Source: Acheta domesticus
Taxonomy: Eukaryota > Arthropoda > Insecta > Orthoptera > Gryllidae
Length of the DNA stretch: 64,000 bases
Direction: 5' to 3'
Assembly (NCBI GenBank): GCA_031308135.1
Contig: JAHLJT010000631.1
Coordinates: forward strand, 29,594,271-29,658,270
The position numbers and the translations under genes are program-made. Shown here in pieces: positions 26,045-37,794 of this stretch. Under the pieces are notes generated by a model. That model was not told the DNA's origin, ran no database searches, and was given only the letters and a program-made list of their open reading frames with translations. Position 1 is the stretch's first letter. Every line of letters begins with the position of its first letter.

Positions 26045-26570
26045 TTTGTGCCTCCGGGTGTGTCAACTGCTTTGGTCATTAGTCCTTTAAGTATAGTGCA
26101 TGTTTTATCACTGAATGTGGCTGAGTTCTTTAGCGCGGTATGTTGAGATCCCTTACCGACCTACACTTCGGGTTGCGGGTTTTCCCACTCCAGGTATCTT
26201 TCCAGCGAGACAACGCCCCAGCCGGGACGAGCTCTAAGCTCCTGGCAGTGGCAGGTGTCGTAGAGTAGAGAATGTAAGTGGAAGTTTTTGGAAGTTAGAG
26301 GTGAAGTTAGGAAAAGGAAGAGGAAGGAAATATCGCGTGTTGTCCGTGTAAAGTTTATTAGGGCACTGCTCCGGCATTCGCGTGGTATTGATCAGAGAAA
26401 CCACGAAAAATTACAGACCATAGTAGACAGTAGTTAGAATTCTCCTCCAGACAGCGACCCACCCATGTAGTGTCGAAAACCCTGCTATCGCCGGGAGTCG
26501 AATCCTAGGACCTCCCGGTCAGAGGCGCTGTAATGATATCAGTTGATTCCCTAAACCACCCAAGCCGGTG
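26045..26570 (-). repeat. SINE-like repeat, 500-bp family, diverged
   Basis: Contains CCGGGTGTGTCAACTGC, GGTCATTAGTCC, CCCCAGCCGGGACGAGCTCT, GGCATTCGCGTGGTATTGAT and GAGTCGAATCCTAGGACC in family order. More diverged than the copies at 42.6 and 19.2 kb. Confidence 0.7.
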
Positions 26571-27914
26571 CATTTTACGGATGACAAACAGCACCCCACA
26601 TCCAACTTAGGAAATGAGTAAACATTTTTCAAGTGGAAAGTCGCTGCAGCGACCCACCTGGCCGTTCACGCAATCCTATCGGCGTTGGCCCGTGCCAGGT
26701 CGGGCGGCACGAGGCGTTTGCGTGTCGGGGCCTGGGGAGGATTCCCCCAAATGAGCAGTTCTCGTTCCCGAGTTACGTCCGTTCCCGGAATCTACCCGCC
26801 ACTGCACTCAGACGGCGCATGTATCTGAGGCCGCTTCCGTGTTATGTCACCTGCGTGACGCTCTTGTTCGGGATGTCGCAGGCTGCCTTACGTGGCAAAT
26901 GGCAGATAACGGATAAGCAGACGGGAGAAAGCACGAGTGGGTGATAATAAATTTCGTAAATTTAGAAAAACGTACGTAGAATCAGGAACATCATTTCGGT
27001 CTGGATAAGGAATATGTATACTACATCGAATACTTATTAGGGAGGAGGCAAAAGGTTTGTTAATCCTCGAATCATTTTAATCCTTGAAAAGTTGTTCTAA
27101 CAGTGCATTTATACAGTATAGATTTGAAATAAACCAGTTGCGTTTGTAGTAGAGGGAAGTCTACCTTGAAGTATCGTAATTGGGGAAGCACCAATTCCAT
27201 TTGATGTAGTCACATGTAAAAACAAATTAAGAAAACATTATTTTATATTTTTAATTTAATGTTGAATGTAAGTAATAAAAATCTGAAACACCTGGAAACA
27301 CATTGACGAGCATGAAGAGAAGAAAACACACTGGATTGGTAGAGTTTGCCAGAATTCGAAATATTCGCTGAAATCCAAAAAACGAAGGGTTAGTATTTCG
27401 AATCTTGAAGTGTTTTAATTATTTGATAAATTGGATAATAAGATTCAAATGCCCTACCCATATTAGTTTACGATGAAGATAGTATTATTCACAATAGTTT
27501 AATACAAACCACGTTGTAGAACGTGCGAAATTCATATAAAAAGTTGTTTCAGTCGAGTAAAACTGAAAACAGAATGATGCTAAGACTGAGAGCGAAGGCC
27601 ATTGCTACTTCTCACAAAAAGGGTCGTTTAAGGTTTGGGAGTGTATACCACACCACTGATTCCCAGAAGAATATTTGAGATTACAGGGTGGATTTCCTTT
27701 TAAGTCACAACCACATAAGGGATTTCTCTACTAAACGACTAAATTTCGTGTAAGAGCTATAGTTTTCCTGCTTCTTTGAGTATGTAATTTTGACAGAGAT
27801 AATATAACACTGTACGACATATCCTTTTGGTTTTGTTATCTTAGAAATATGGCACTCCGTTGACGTGCTATTTGAATGCTGACAAAAGCATTTACACGAA
27901 GTTTTATTGATTTA
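26571..27914. other. Noncoding DNA with a GC-rich block
   Basis: 26630-26940 is GC-rich and has an open frame of 103 codons without recognisable similarity. The remainder is AT-rich. Confidence 0.5.
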
Positions 27915-28250
27915 TATTTCCGGTCACATTTCCCCAGCAGACACGTGCTCGAAGCTCTCGACAGGTCTAACGTTTGTAGTTAAGTAGTGGATGTACCTGA
28001 CGACGTACGTGTGAAAGAGGAGAGGATAAGGAAGAGGAAAGAACATACGTGGTCTGCGGCCTATTTTTTTAGGGGATTTCCGACATTCACCTTGTACTGA
28101 TCGGAGAAACCACGTAAAATTAGAGTAGCGGTTCACTGGAATTCTCCTCCACACAGTGGCTGAATTCGATCTAGCTATATCACTGGGTTCGAAAATTTGC
28201 CAACGTCTAGACTCGAACCTTAGGCCTTCCCAGTCAGAAGCGCTACAGAG
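27915..28250 (-). repeat. SINE-like repeat, 500-bp family, partial
   Basis: Matches only the inner part: CGACATTCACCTTGTACTGA, TCGGAGAAACCACG, GGAATTCTCCTCCACACAG and CTCGAACCTTAGGCCTTCCC. The distal part is missing or unrecognisable. Confidence 0.6.
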
Positions 28251-28502
28251 TGAGCATTAAATGCCTCTCACAGGTGTGTTTGGTCTCTGGCCAAATGTAT
28301 TTGGCCTCTCACCAAACACAATCGGTGTCGACATAAGGCAAACCATTCTTTAATGAAAGTAAGCATTTCAAATTTCTCGAATGAATACTTTACACTTACT
28401 ACTTTGTTTGCTCCATTAACATATTGCTTAGAAAGAATAATGTAAGATTCAGGAAGATGGAGAATCAAACGGAGGCCTTGACAAACCGAAAACTTTTAAA
28501 AT

Positions 28503-28539
28503 TTTTAATTACTATTATTATGCTGATTATTATTATTAC

Positions 28540-28575
<36 letters not shown>

Positions 28576-28576
28576 C
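28503..28576. repeat. ATT microsatellite
   Basis: A run of ATT/TTA triplets with few interruptions. Confidence 0.93.
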
Positions 28577-29455
28577 ATCTCTTCTCTTGTGATTCTCAGC
28601 AGCTTGCGCTGGGTTCAATTTCCGCAATCCTGCCACGATTAGGAAAGAGCTCAGTCACAGAGGAGAGAGATTTCAATCTGACCCCCAAGACCAATATGGG
28701 AGCCTCATTTGTGTTAATTCAAGAATTTGCGAACTATATGACATGTTTGCAGGATCACTGCTTTCTGTCCGTAGTTTAGAATTCGTTGAGGTAATCCCAT
28801 TTGTTTTAGATTTTTTTCTGAAATTTTTTGAGACTACACCTTCAGCCGAAATAACAAGTGGATATGTTGTTACACTCTGTAGTTTCCACATTTGTTTTAT
28901 TTCCAGAGTAATATCTTCGTACTTTGTAATTTTCTGGGTCTCTGTTTTCTTTAGATTGTGTGTCAATGGTACCGAAATATCAACAATAGTACAACAATAT
29001 CAACAATATTATTATTATTATGTAACTGATGACACTTTCCATCGAACGGTCGACTTTTATTGTGCTACTCAAACGGCGTATTAAAATTTGCGTCATCATT
29101 CTGCCCGGAAACTATCAGAAACCTTCGGCCGATACGATCAAGAAAAGCGCATCGGCCCTCGGAACGTTTCACACATAAATCCCGCGCGAGGAGCGAATAC
29201 ATCACAGGCCCCACCGACACGACCGGTCGGAGCGTCCTCGCTCCTCCCCGGAAGTGTGATTCACGCTTGTGACCCTGCTTCCGGGAGGGAATCTCCTCCG
29301 AGCGCACGCGAAAGTGAGAAATCCTCATGACACACACAGACAAAAGTCAATGTTTGCGTTACAAACCTCTTTTTCTTTTAGTACTAAGGTCGTTTCCGAC
29401 GCTTCGTGATCGTATAGACTACCTGCCAATTCTACGTTTTTTTGTTTGTTTTTTT
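28577..29455. other. Noncoding DNA
   Basis: An open frame at 28743-29084 and a GC-rich patch at 29100-29310 show no family motif. Confidence 0.5.
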
Positions 29456-29499
29456 TTATTATTTTTTATTTATTTATTTATTTTGGTTATTTATGGTCG

Positions 29500-29700
29500 C
29501 GTCAACCACTAGGTCATTAGCGACCACTATTGGATGTAACGTAGTATGGGGATGAAACGATATGATGATGATGATGATGATGATGATAGGGGGTGAAAGG
29601 ACGAACACATACAACCATGCCGGAGGCGGGACTCGATCCCGCGACTCCTCGGTCCCAGATCACTACGGCACTACTGCTTGAGCAATCTCGGCCACGAGGC
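29500..29700 (-). repeat. tRNA-derived SINE, family A
   Basis: Read on minus: GTGGCCGAGATTGCTCAAG, B box GGGATCGAGTCCC, body CTTTCACCCCCTATCATC and tail GTGGTCGCTAATGACC. A TGA/ATC microsatellite lies inside the body (29564-29588), so this is the same family as 3184-3412 with an expanded ATC run. An A/T-rich tail lies at 29455-29500. Confidence 0.82.
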
Positions 29701-32327
29701 TGACTCTACGTATCTTGTACTAATGCCCGTACACATTTTAGAAATAAATCTTGCGTTTTCTTTCCCTTCTACGCAACTTGTTCTTTAACTCTTCTTTGAT
29801 CTGTCCCAACGTCAGTGTATTTTTTACTTGTTTCCTCTGGCGTAATGTGGACTAAGTAACCCGCTTTTTAATTCCATGTTTTTCCTTTCAAAGATCATTG
29901 TACGCTGATTTCCAACATTCAGAAGTTCTAGCACCACGATTCATAGCTTACTACGCACCTGCAAACTTATCGAACTAGTAACCTGCAAACTTATGGAGCT
30001 GATGACATCCAAATCATCAAATAGCGCTTCTATTTTGTACGTTTTAATTGGGGAGGCTGATGAAAAGTTTCACACTGGGTTCTGAATAATTATATTATTT
30101 CTTTATTTTTATTGTTTTTAATGTAATTGTCTAGTTTGAAGAGGAAACATCTGAACGGATTTGCAAAAAATAAAATGCTTTACAAATCGCAATGTCGGTC
30201 CGTTCCAAAGATATTACTGAATGCAAGTAATTACCAGAATTTTGTTAATACATTATGTAAGCTATTTTTTGCACAAAAAGGCATTAAAAATATTACTTTA
30301 TAAATATTAAGACGTCTCAATTTTAAAAGGAAAACTTGTTTTGAGAATAGTGGAGTGGATAATTAAGTGTACAAATAGTTACAACAGAAAGTGAATTATT
30401 AAAAGTTTTTCAGTGCATGTTTTGGTGTTTCATCGTGTGGCGGATAACAGCAATATAGCCTCATCGCCAAATTATGTAAACCAGAAATTCAAATATTCTT
30501 CGTTAATCGCATGTGCGCTTTTACTGAAAAGTGCACTTTTTCATTTAACGCATCTCGAGATTAAAACGTTCCAAACTGTTTTAATCCATTTTTAATGCTC
30601 TCATTCCCCGAGAGAACTTGGCTGTATGCTCAGTATCCCATCGTTCTTCATTTGCGCCGACAGATGGCCTCATTGGACACAATTTCGTTGGTAGGGAAAA
30701 GCACCAGAAGTAGCTACAGTTAAGAGCATTTTCGTATTTTTTCTCAAAACTCTTTTTATTACGGAACGAAATTCATTATGAAACTCAAGAACGATGAGCA
30801 TACTTCTTTCTGAACAAGTATCTTGCCTACAATAGCCAATTTTTAATTTGTTATATTTTTATTCTTATTTATTTCCAAACTCCAATTTTGTTCTGGTAGC
30901 ACCCATTCGAAAATTGCAGAGATTTTGAAGTGTTCAGTTACTGGACTCATTGTCAGTAATTTTCAATTGTTATTCTCATTTTGAACGTTTTTCAGACCAA
31001 TAATACACAACAAATTGTGTTCGATTCATGTTACACTATTCCAAAGCCAGTATTAATGGCAGGAATCTTTAGGTCGCGTGTAAGGTAATTAGCTTTTTAG
31101 AGTTCGTGGGCATTGCGTCCAGCGAAACTGGAGCAAGTTTTAAAGTAACGAGTTAATCAAATTCTCCCGGATGACGGTACGTCACTAGATACCGGACACA
31201 CAACAGGTTTTGGGAGAAGTCTTTGGCGAAGTCAGTTGACAGTTATTGGTACCAAAGAGATATTAATTCCCATCCCCTCTACTAAAGCAGAAAAAGTAAT
31301 CAGTTAAAATGCAACACATAATTTATATTTTAAATTGTCAAATTAAACTATTAGAATCAAAAATATCTTGGTTTCGTAATCGCGTTTACTTAAAAATACA
31401 TTAATTGCATTAACTTCCTTTGTTCAGGAAAGGAGGATTAACAATGACCCTTGACTATTATAATAGCTGTTCGCCCGTAGGAAAGGCTTGTTTATTTTTT
31501 TAATTTCAGGTTAATGTATTCCACAATACTGCTATCAATAAAAAATTACAGAATTGTTTAACAAAAGGGACCGAAAACAAAAACAAAGAATTAGCCATTC
31601 AATCAGTCTCTTGCCTCTTGCCAAATATGTTAATACCAAAGTGAATTTAAACAGAAAGTAACCGTGAAATAAAGTAATAAGTAGAAATGTATATAAAGAT
31701 AATTGAAATATTGTTTGATAGAAAACAAACATATTTTCGTGTAAAGCCACTATTTTTAGAGATACTTAGCGCACGATTCCCTACTAACTTAACTTACCTG
31801 CTAATTTTTCACCCCCATCTTTAAATGTATATAAGAAAATTTTAAAAAATATTTATATTTTACTGGTATTGCCTTCGATGAAGAATTCGATATTCACTGC
31901 ATAATGTACCTGGATCGAGAGGATCGTGGTTACGGGAAATATGAAAACAGTTGAATGATGCTACATGTTGTCTTATGGAGGGAATTATGAGAGGAAAAAA
32001 TGAAAAGACAACCAGAGTCAAGTTGACAACTGGGTAATTATTAATTATCTTAATCATTAAAATTTCGTAAAAAATAAAATCATGTGCGTTACAGAGGTGT
32101 TAACTGGTTCTCATGTTCTATTCCCCACAACTAGGAGACTTTAGCTCCACGTTCTGAAAGTTGGAAATTAGTAGTAGGCCTCCACTACTTATTTTCCAGA
32201 TCGTACACATGAAGTGGTCACTCTTGGTTCTTCTTGCCGTTCTCGGACATTATTTCATGTGTTCTCTTGTCCGCGAAACGCAAGGTTGCCATGCCTGATG
32301 AATCAGTCCACGTATAATTGCGTTCAA
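29701..32327. other. AT-rich noncoding DNA
   Basis: No gene, SINE or MITE recognised. Confidence 0.6.
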
Positions 32328-32329
32328 TA

Positions 32330-32466
32330 GGGAGTTTTTGCCACCTCGAACGGTAAGCACAATCGATCTTCTGCTCATGCGCAGTTCAAGTTTCGCATAA
32401 CTTTAGTGCATCTGCGCATGCGCAGAAGATCGATAGTGCTTAAAGTTCGAGGTGGCAAAAACTTCC
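32330..32466. mobile_element. Small palindromic MITE, TA-flanked
   Basis: TA at 32328-32329 and 32467-32468. GGGAGTTTTTGCCACCTCGA is mirrored by TCGAGGTGGCAAAAACTTCC. GATCGATAGTGCTTAA also pairs with its left-arm partner. Confidence 0.78.
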
Positions 32467-32468
32467 TA

Positions 32469-34185
32469 ATGAGTAACATGAAGAACGCGTGGTCGAGGGA
32501 AGAGATCGAGAATCGTAATTTTCCTGGTGAGTCTTCTCTCTCCTCCGACTGCGGAAATCGACATGGCCGATGACAGGATAGCGCTCACTCACAATGCAGT
32601 TTTCCCACGGCTTCATCACTACCTCACCAGGAAGGTCGCACGGAGGATCCCAGCGGATTCATCACCAGGGTCACCTTACTCTGCATGTTAACGGTCTTGA
32701 ATACGAGAATTAAAATGCCACGTGTTGAACGCTAATTACTGTTGTAATGTTTTTTCAAACACTTGTCGTCGTAATGATGTTACGAGATCCTATTTCTTGT
32801 AAGGTACTCACCAACACAGTTAATAGTTTTCTTACTGAATTGATCAGAATGTAAATTGAAATAAAATTATTTGTGATAAAATGTAATATAAACTCTAAAT
32901 ACAGTCAAACTTGTTCAGTGCGGAATCTCAAGGGACCAATATTTTTTTCCGTATTAGACAAGATTCCGCATTATGCAATGTAATACTACAGAATTTATGA
33001 TTGGCTGGGCCGCGATTTAGACAGATTATAATTATGCACGTTTCGCATTGAGCAAGTTTTATTATATTAAAACATTTGATCGAAGCGTATCGTACATGTT
33101 GGGTTTTTGTCTTCAGATGAATCATCGGAAAGAAACAAAAATCCCACAGATGGACAATTTAAGTGGTTACAAACAGTACGTCAATTGCTAGGGTGATAAC
33201 ACTATGACTGTTAGTTGATAATCAAACTTATAAATTAAATTTTAGTATTAAAAAATACTGAATTATTCTTTCTTAGAGCGTTATTGTTTTTCCTTCCTAT
33301 TTAGGCTAATGGGGCATGTGAGAAGTAAACTAATAAGTACTTTTTCGAACATTTACTTCAGTAATTTCATAATGAACATTTTTAGAACGTGTAATAATTT
33401 TAGGAGCGTTTAGAAATTACATTCTACACAACTATTCACTGTCGTAGTTGGCAATCTTGCAATTTCATAACTATTGCAGAAGAGACCCGTATTCTCTATG
33501 ACATAAATTCATTACATATTTGTCAACATTCCTCACCAAACAGTAATACTTTCATTTATATTCCGTGTCGCGTATTTTGTGAAGACGAGCCACCACTAAA
33601 CTTTGAACCTTCAAGGCGCTTGATCCCGTAACCTGAAACATCAATCTCAGCCGCATTTGTCAACCCGCACAAAGGACGTCTCCCATACGACAACGCACTT
33701 TCTTAACATTTCATAATTCCCACTCTCCCACACTTCGCCATCTCCGAAAAGCCAACGAAACGAAACCGAAAAAAAATATCTGGACTTGTAAGGCCAGTAC
33801 GTCCCAACCATCACGTCCCCGCTTGACTTGGACAGTTTCCACACGCAACGCGGCTAGCCCGAGCACGGAGGCGGTCTGCGATCGACGATCCGACCTCTGA
33901 CCGCTGTGTGTCGGAGCCCCGGACGCGGGAGGGGTGGGGAGGGGTGGGAGGGGGAGGGAGCGGGCGCGAGGTCGCTCCCGGGAACGGGGCCGCCGCTCCC
34001 ACCGCCACAATGCGCCACGTTGCGCACGCGCGTGGGTGTCGAAACGTTGTGCCACGAGCGGGCACCGCGCGGGACGGCGGCGGCGGCGGCGGCGGCGGCG
34101 GCGACGGATGGATCTGGGCCCGGGGCTTGACAGCGGGGTGCACCGGCCGCTGAAGGTATACTGCGATTTTCCTAACTGTGCCCCC
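32469..34185. other. AT-rich DNA ending in a GC-rich block with a G-run motif
   Basis: 33850-34150 is CpG-rich with a run of GGGAGGGG/TGGGG units (33927-33959) that could fold as a G-quadruplex, and a CGG repeat (34075-34105). A promoter of an unseen gene is possible, but no exon was found. Confidence 0.45.
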
Positions 34186-34505
34186 CTCCCCGACAGGAAT
34201 CGTGACGTCACTGTGGCGACATACAAGCTCCCGATTATACTTCGGTTTTTCTTTCTTGGCGCACGGGGGGGTCAATAAAATGGAATATCTCATTGTATTT
34301 CGCGTCGTTCTCCATTGTGCCGCCAGGAATCGCATGATCGCCAGCACTGCTTGATACAGTCGCGATCATGCGACTCCTAGAGGCACAACCGAGAACGACG
34401 CGGAATACCGTGAGATATTCCATTTTATTAATACACCCCCGTGCGCCAAGAAAGAAAAACCGAAGTATAGATGGCAGCGAAACAGCTAATTCCTGTCACG
34501 GGCAG
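34186..34505. mobile_element. MITE with a second palindromic MITE nested in it
   Basis: The outer element (GACAGGAATCGTGACGTCAC ... CAGCTAATTCCTGTCACGGG) is related to 13531-13697. At 34240-34465, between TA pairs (34238-34239 and 34466-34467), lies a second copy of the 13741 palindrome. In both places the two families are neighbours. Confidence 0.78.
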
Positions 34506-35277
34506 AGTTAAGAAAAACGTTAAGAGTTAAGTTAAGAAAAAGTTATAATAAAATGAACGCGTGTAATGTACGTCTAGTTTGTAAGTAGGTAAGTGTTAGT
34601 ATGTAAGTTTATATTATAATGCAATATTGTAAAAATAATGTAAATATGTTAGAATTAAGTGTACAGAAACCGTGGCAAGCACAAGAGCCAGTGGCAAGAC
34701 GAGCTGGCAGACCACAAAGACCACGCAAATAGTGAAAGAGATGAGAGTAGTGTACATAATGTCAATATGTTACAATTAAGCTTAGAGGTAGGAATATATA
34801 TAAGTTATATTTTAACCACCCCCGCCCTAATACATATGTACCAAATATAAAGTAATGAATTATGTTAAAAAGTTAATGTGGACTTCGGTACGTTGCACTG
34901 TTCCTCTACAGTTCACGAGAGATCCGCTTCTGTCGTGTGTGTAACGCATCGGTTCGATTACATCACACCGAAAAACTGAGTTCATACGTTCATGAAAAAA
35001 TATTGATTGGTCAATGCACGTTTAGTAAAGTTCATTGGAGAATAATGGAGAATGTACCTTGGCGATCGTTCGTTGCCAAATATTCATTGGCGAAGGTATA
35101 GGCGAATGTCCCTTGGGCGAACGTTTGTCGCGAGTATTTGTAGAGAAGAGCTTAGGGTAAACAACTGCATGCGGGCAAGAAAATGCAATAAAAAAATAAA
35201 AAAACTTGAACTTTTTTTGTCATAACATGAACATTTAAATATTACCCCTTCGTCGAATCCCGAGTTAGTGTGGATGT
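34506..35277. other. AT-rich noncoding DNA
   Basis: GTTAAG/GTAAG-rich simple sequence at 34505-34640; nothing else. Confidence 0.5.
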
Positions 35278-36207
35278 GTTGCTTGCTCTTTGCCGAGCGA
35301 CGAACATTCGATGCTCGCTCTTCCAACCGCACGTCGATCTTTCGGACACAGGTGAGCCAGAATGGACAAAAATGAAAATATCCCTGTATTTTTTTTTTTA
35401 CTTTTCTGAATCATTACCAAATTACTAATCTGAATTACTTTGTAGTTTTCTGTGTTAAATAAGCCAAGTTTCATCTTAATATGTCATCTCTACGTATTTT
35501 TTTTTAAACTTTTGGTGTTAATTTAGTATGGAAGTGGGCGTGGCCGTTTTGACCCAACATTGGTGTTCCCTGAATGTGTGGTTGTTGCTTTTCTGCTTTT
35601 TTTGTGAGAAATAGTTAATAGTTTGCTTTCTAGTGTTGGACACACTGTTTCTGATAACAATTGAGGGTTTAATAGCGTCAAAATATTGGTGTTTGTGTTT
35701 GCCCAGTATAAAGATAAGGAATGCATTGAAAACTTAAGTAGCCATTTCCCGTATGTTTAAAATGTTCATCTTTAGGGAACATTTTCTCAAAAACTACTAA
35801 TAGTAGGATGTTCAAATTGTAACAGAGCATGTAACACACCCGTTTATACACTTCAACGGGGCGGTTTTATAAAATGTTAAATGCTTTTGACAATATTCAT
35901 ATAAATGTTAGTATTTTTAAGGGCAGAACCGATTAGAGTGGACCAAAATTTATATTTAAAAAATTATTGTTTTTTTTAGGCTTCGTTAAAGTACTTACAA
36001 AAAGTGAATCTATACTCACAAAAATTGTCAAGTCTGTGAACTAAATAGTTTCTGATGAAATGTTCCTTACATTAACATTGAAAAGATATGCCATTCCGAC
36101 TGCCCTTAAAGGAATCGAACATTCGCCGAACACATCAGCTGCTCGGGGTTGGGAGAGCTGTCGCTCGCTACTACGCGAATGCCAAATGTGTGGAGCCCCT
36201 TTAGAGG
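35278..36207 (-). mobile_element. Second copy of the 10.3-kb MITE, split by another element
   Basis: 36207-36104 on minus matches 10293-10387 (GGGGCTCCACACATTTGGCA). 35354-35278 on minus corresponds to 10380-10460 (shared GCTTGCTCTTTGCCGAGCGA). About 750 bp of unrelated sequence separates them. Confidence 0.65.
35355..36103. mobile_element. DNA element nested in the MITE copy
   Basis: The segment interrupting the MITE begins GGTGAGCCAGAATGG and ends, on minus, GGGCAGTCGGAATGG, so it has imperfect inverted termini of about 15 bp. The interior is AT-rich with no coding region. No clear target duplication was found. Confidence 0.5.
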
Positions 36208-37794
36208 CATTATTGTGGTACCTTGATCGAAGTGTGAGAGACCACCTAAAAGAAGATTCTGTCTGATATGCTTTTAAAAAATAATGATTGTTTTACACGC
36301 TTACTTCATATCTAGTAACCCACGTCTAATCTTGAAACAAGATCCAAGCCGCAATTTTGTAAAAATACTTCTGGTGTACCTGATGTAAATACTATAAAAG
36401 TACAAATGTTAAGGAATATACATTCTAAAATTATCTGTTCACTAGTTTGAATAACTCATAGATGTTCAAGAGAACGTGAACACAACGCATACCGGAGAAA
36501 ACGAATGTTCTATTCTTTAACACCGAATGAGAAACAATGATTACTACCTCTGACGGAGAAGATGTCGTAAGCTTTGCTCGTAAGCGGCTTCAATGCACAA
36601 GTCTAGTATGCAAAATAGTTTTCACGTACACCTTCATAACTATGGCGGGTAAATTCTTTATAACACCGACATAAAATTCTTAGAAAATTTGAACATGTCA
36701 GAATTGAAGGACTCAATAGCGCAAGGGGCTATCTCACATATTTTGCGAAATTGAGTTATTTGCATAAAATATTACCTCTTGTATCTTATACATACTCGAT
36801 TTAAATTACACATTACAAGAGCAAGTGCACTGTGTTTAAAAGTTTCAAAATGTACTAAGTTATATTACGAAAGTTCTATTAAAACTCTCAATATTTGTGT
36901 ATTACCCCTCAGGAGAGCAAAACCCCTATTACAGCATCTATTACAAACATAAATTAACAAAAAGAAATACTCCCAGAACTAGGTCAATGAGAGATAACCC
37001 CTTGTTCTACAGAGCCCTTCGATTTCGAAACACAAGTAACAATGCGGTAACTAAAACGACCGCCTATTTCTTACAGCTAGAAAAACGTAACAGCCTTTCA
37101 GAATGCAATTGCTTAAAAGTAAGCGTTGTGTGCAACGCGTTTCCTCCGCCGCATCCGCTTTCGATCATCGCCGAGTCCCACGTCGCCGTCAACCGCCCCA
37201 ACGGCTCGTTTCGTCAGCCGAAGCGCGGAGCGGGGCGGCGCGGCGCGTCGGGCAATCTGCATAAAGAGCTGCTAGCTAGCTACCGAGAAAGTGGAAAGAA
37301 GGCGTGGGCGCAAGGTCGCAAGCACTCTCTCTATTGACAGACTCGTCACGTACAAAGGGCGCCCCGCTCCGCCGCCGCCGCGGGGCGGGGCGAGGGCGAG
37401 GGCGAGGGCGAGGGCGAGGGCGAGGGCGAGGGCGAGGGCGAGGGCGAGGGCGGCCGTCGTGCCCTGGGCGTCGCAGGGCCGAGGGCCGGAGCTTCACCCT
37501 CCCGGGTCCCCCGAGTCGGGCGATCTCCGCGTCCGCCAGCCCTGCGCCTTCGGCGACGCCCCTGCAAATGGCAACGCGCTTGTGGGGTGGGCGCCCAGTA
37601 GACGATGCGCGTCAAGCGAATCGGGTATTATTATTACTATACATCGGATGTTTAGGGAAATGTCTATTTTTTTCTAGCGAACTTATTTAAAGGCAGATAA
37701 TATATGTGCACGAATCATGTCAAATGATGACATATGACGAAATTTTATAATGTTAATTTTTGCTTGTTTAGCATAAATGCCATTTTGCATAAAT
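36208..37794. other. AT-rich DNA with a GC-rich island
   Basis: The island at 37120-37620 surrounds the GGGCGA microsatellite. A promoter or first exon is possible, but no coding similarity is recognised. Confidence 0.45.
37384..37454. repeat. GGGCGA hexanucleotide microsatellite
   Basis: About eleven perfect GAGGGC units in a GC-rich block. Arg/Ala- and Gly/Arg-rich frames across it are repeat artefacts. Confidence 0.93.

Noticed and set aside
33711..34347. Arg-rich frames in the 34-kb GC-rich block
   Set aside because: They cross the palindromic MITE and the GGC repeat and lack any family motif.
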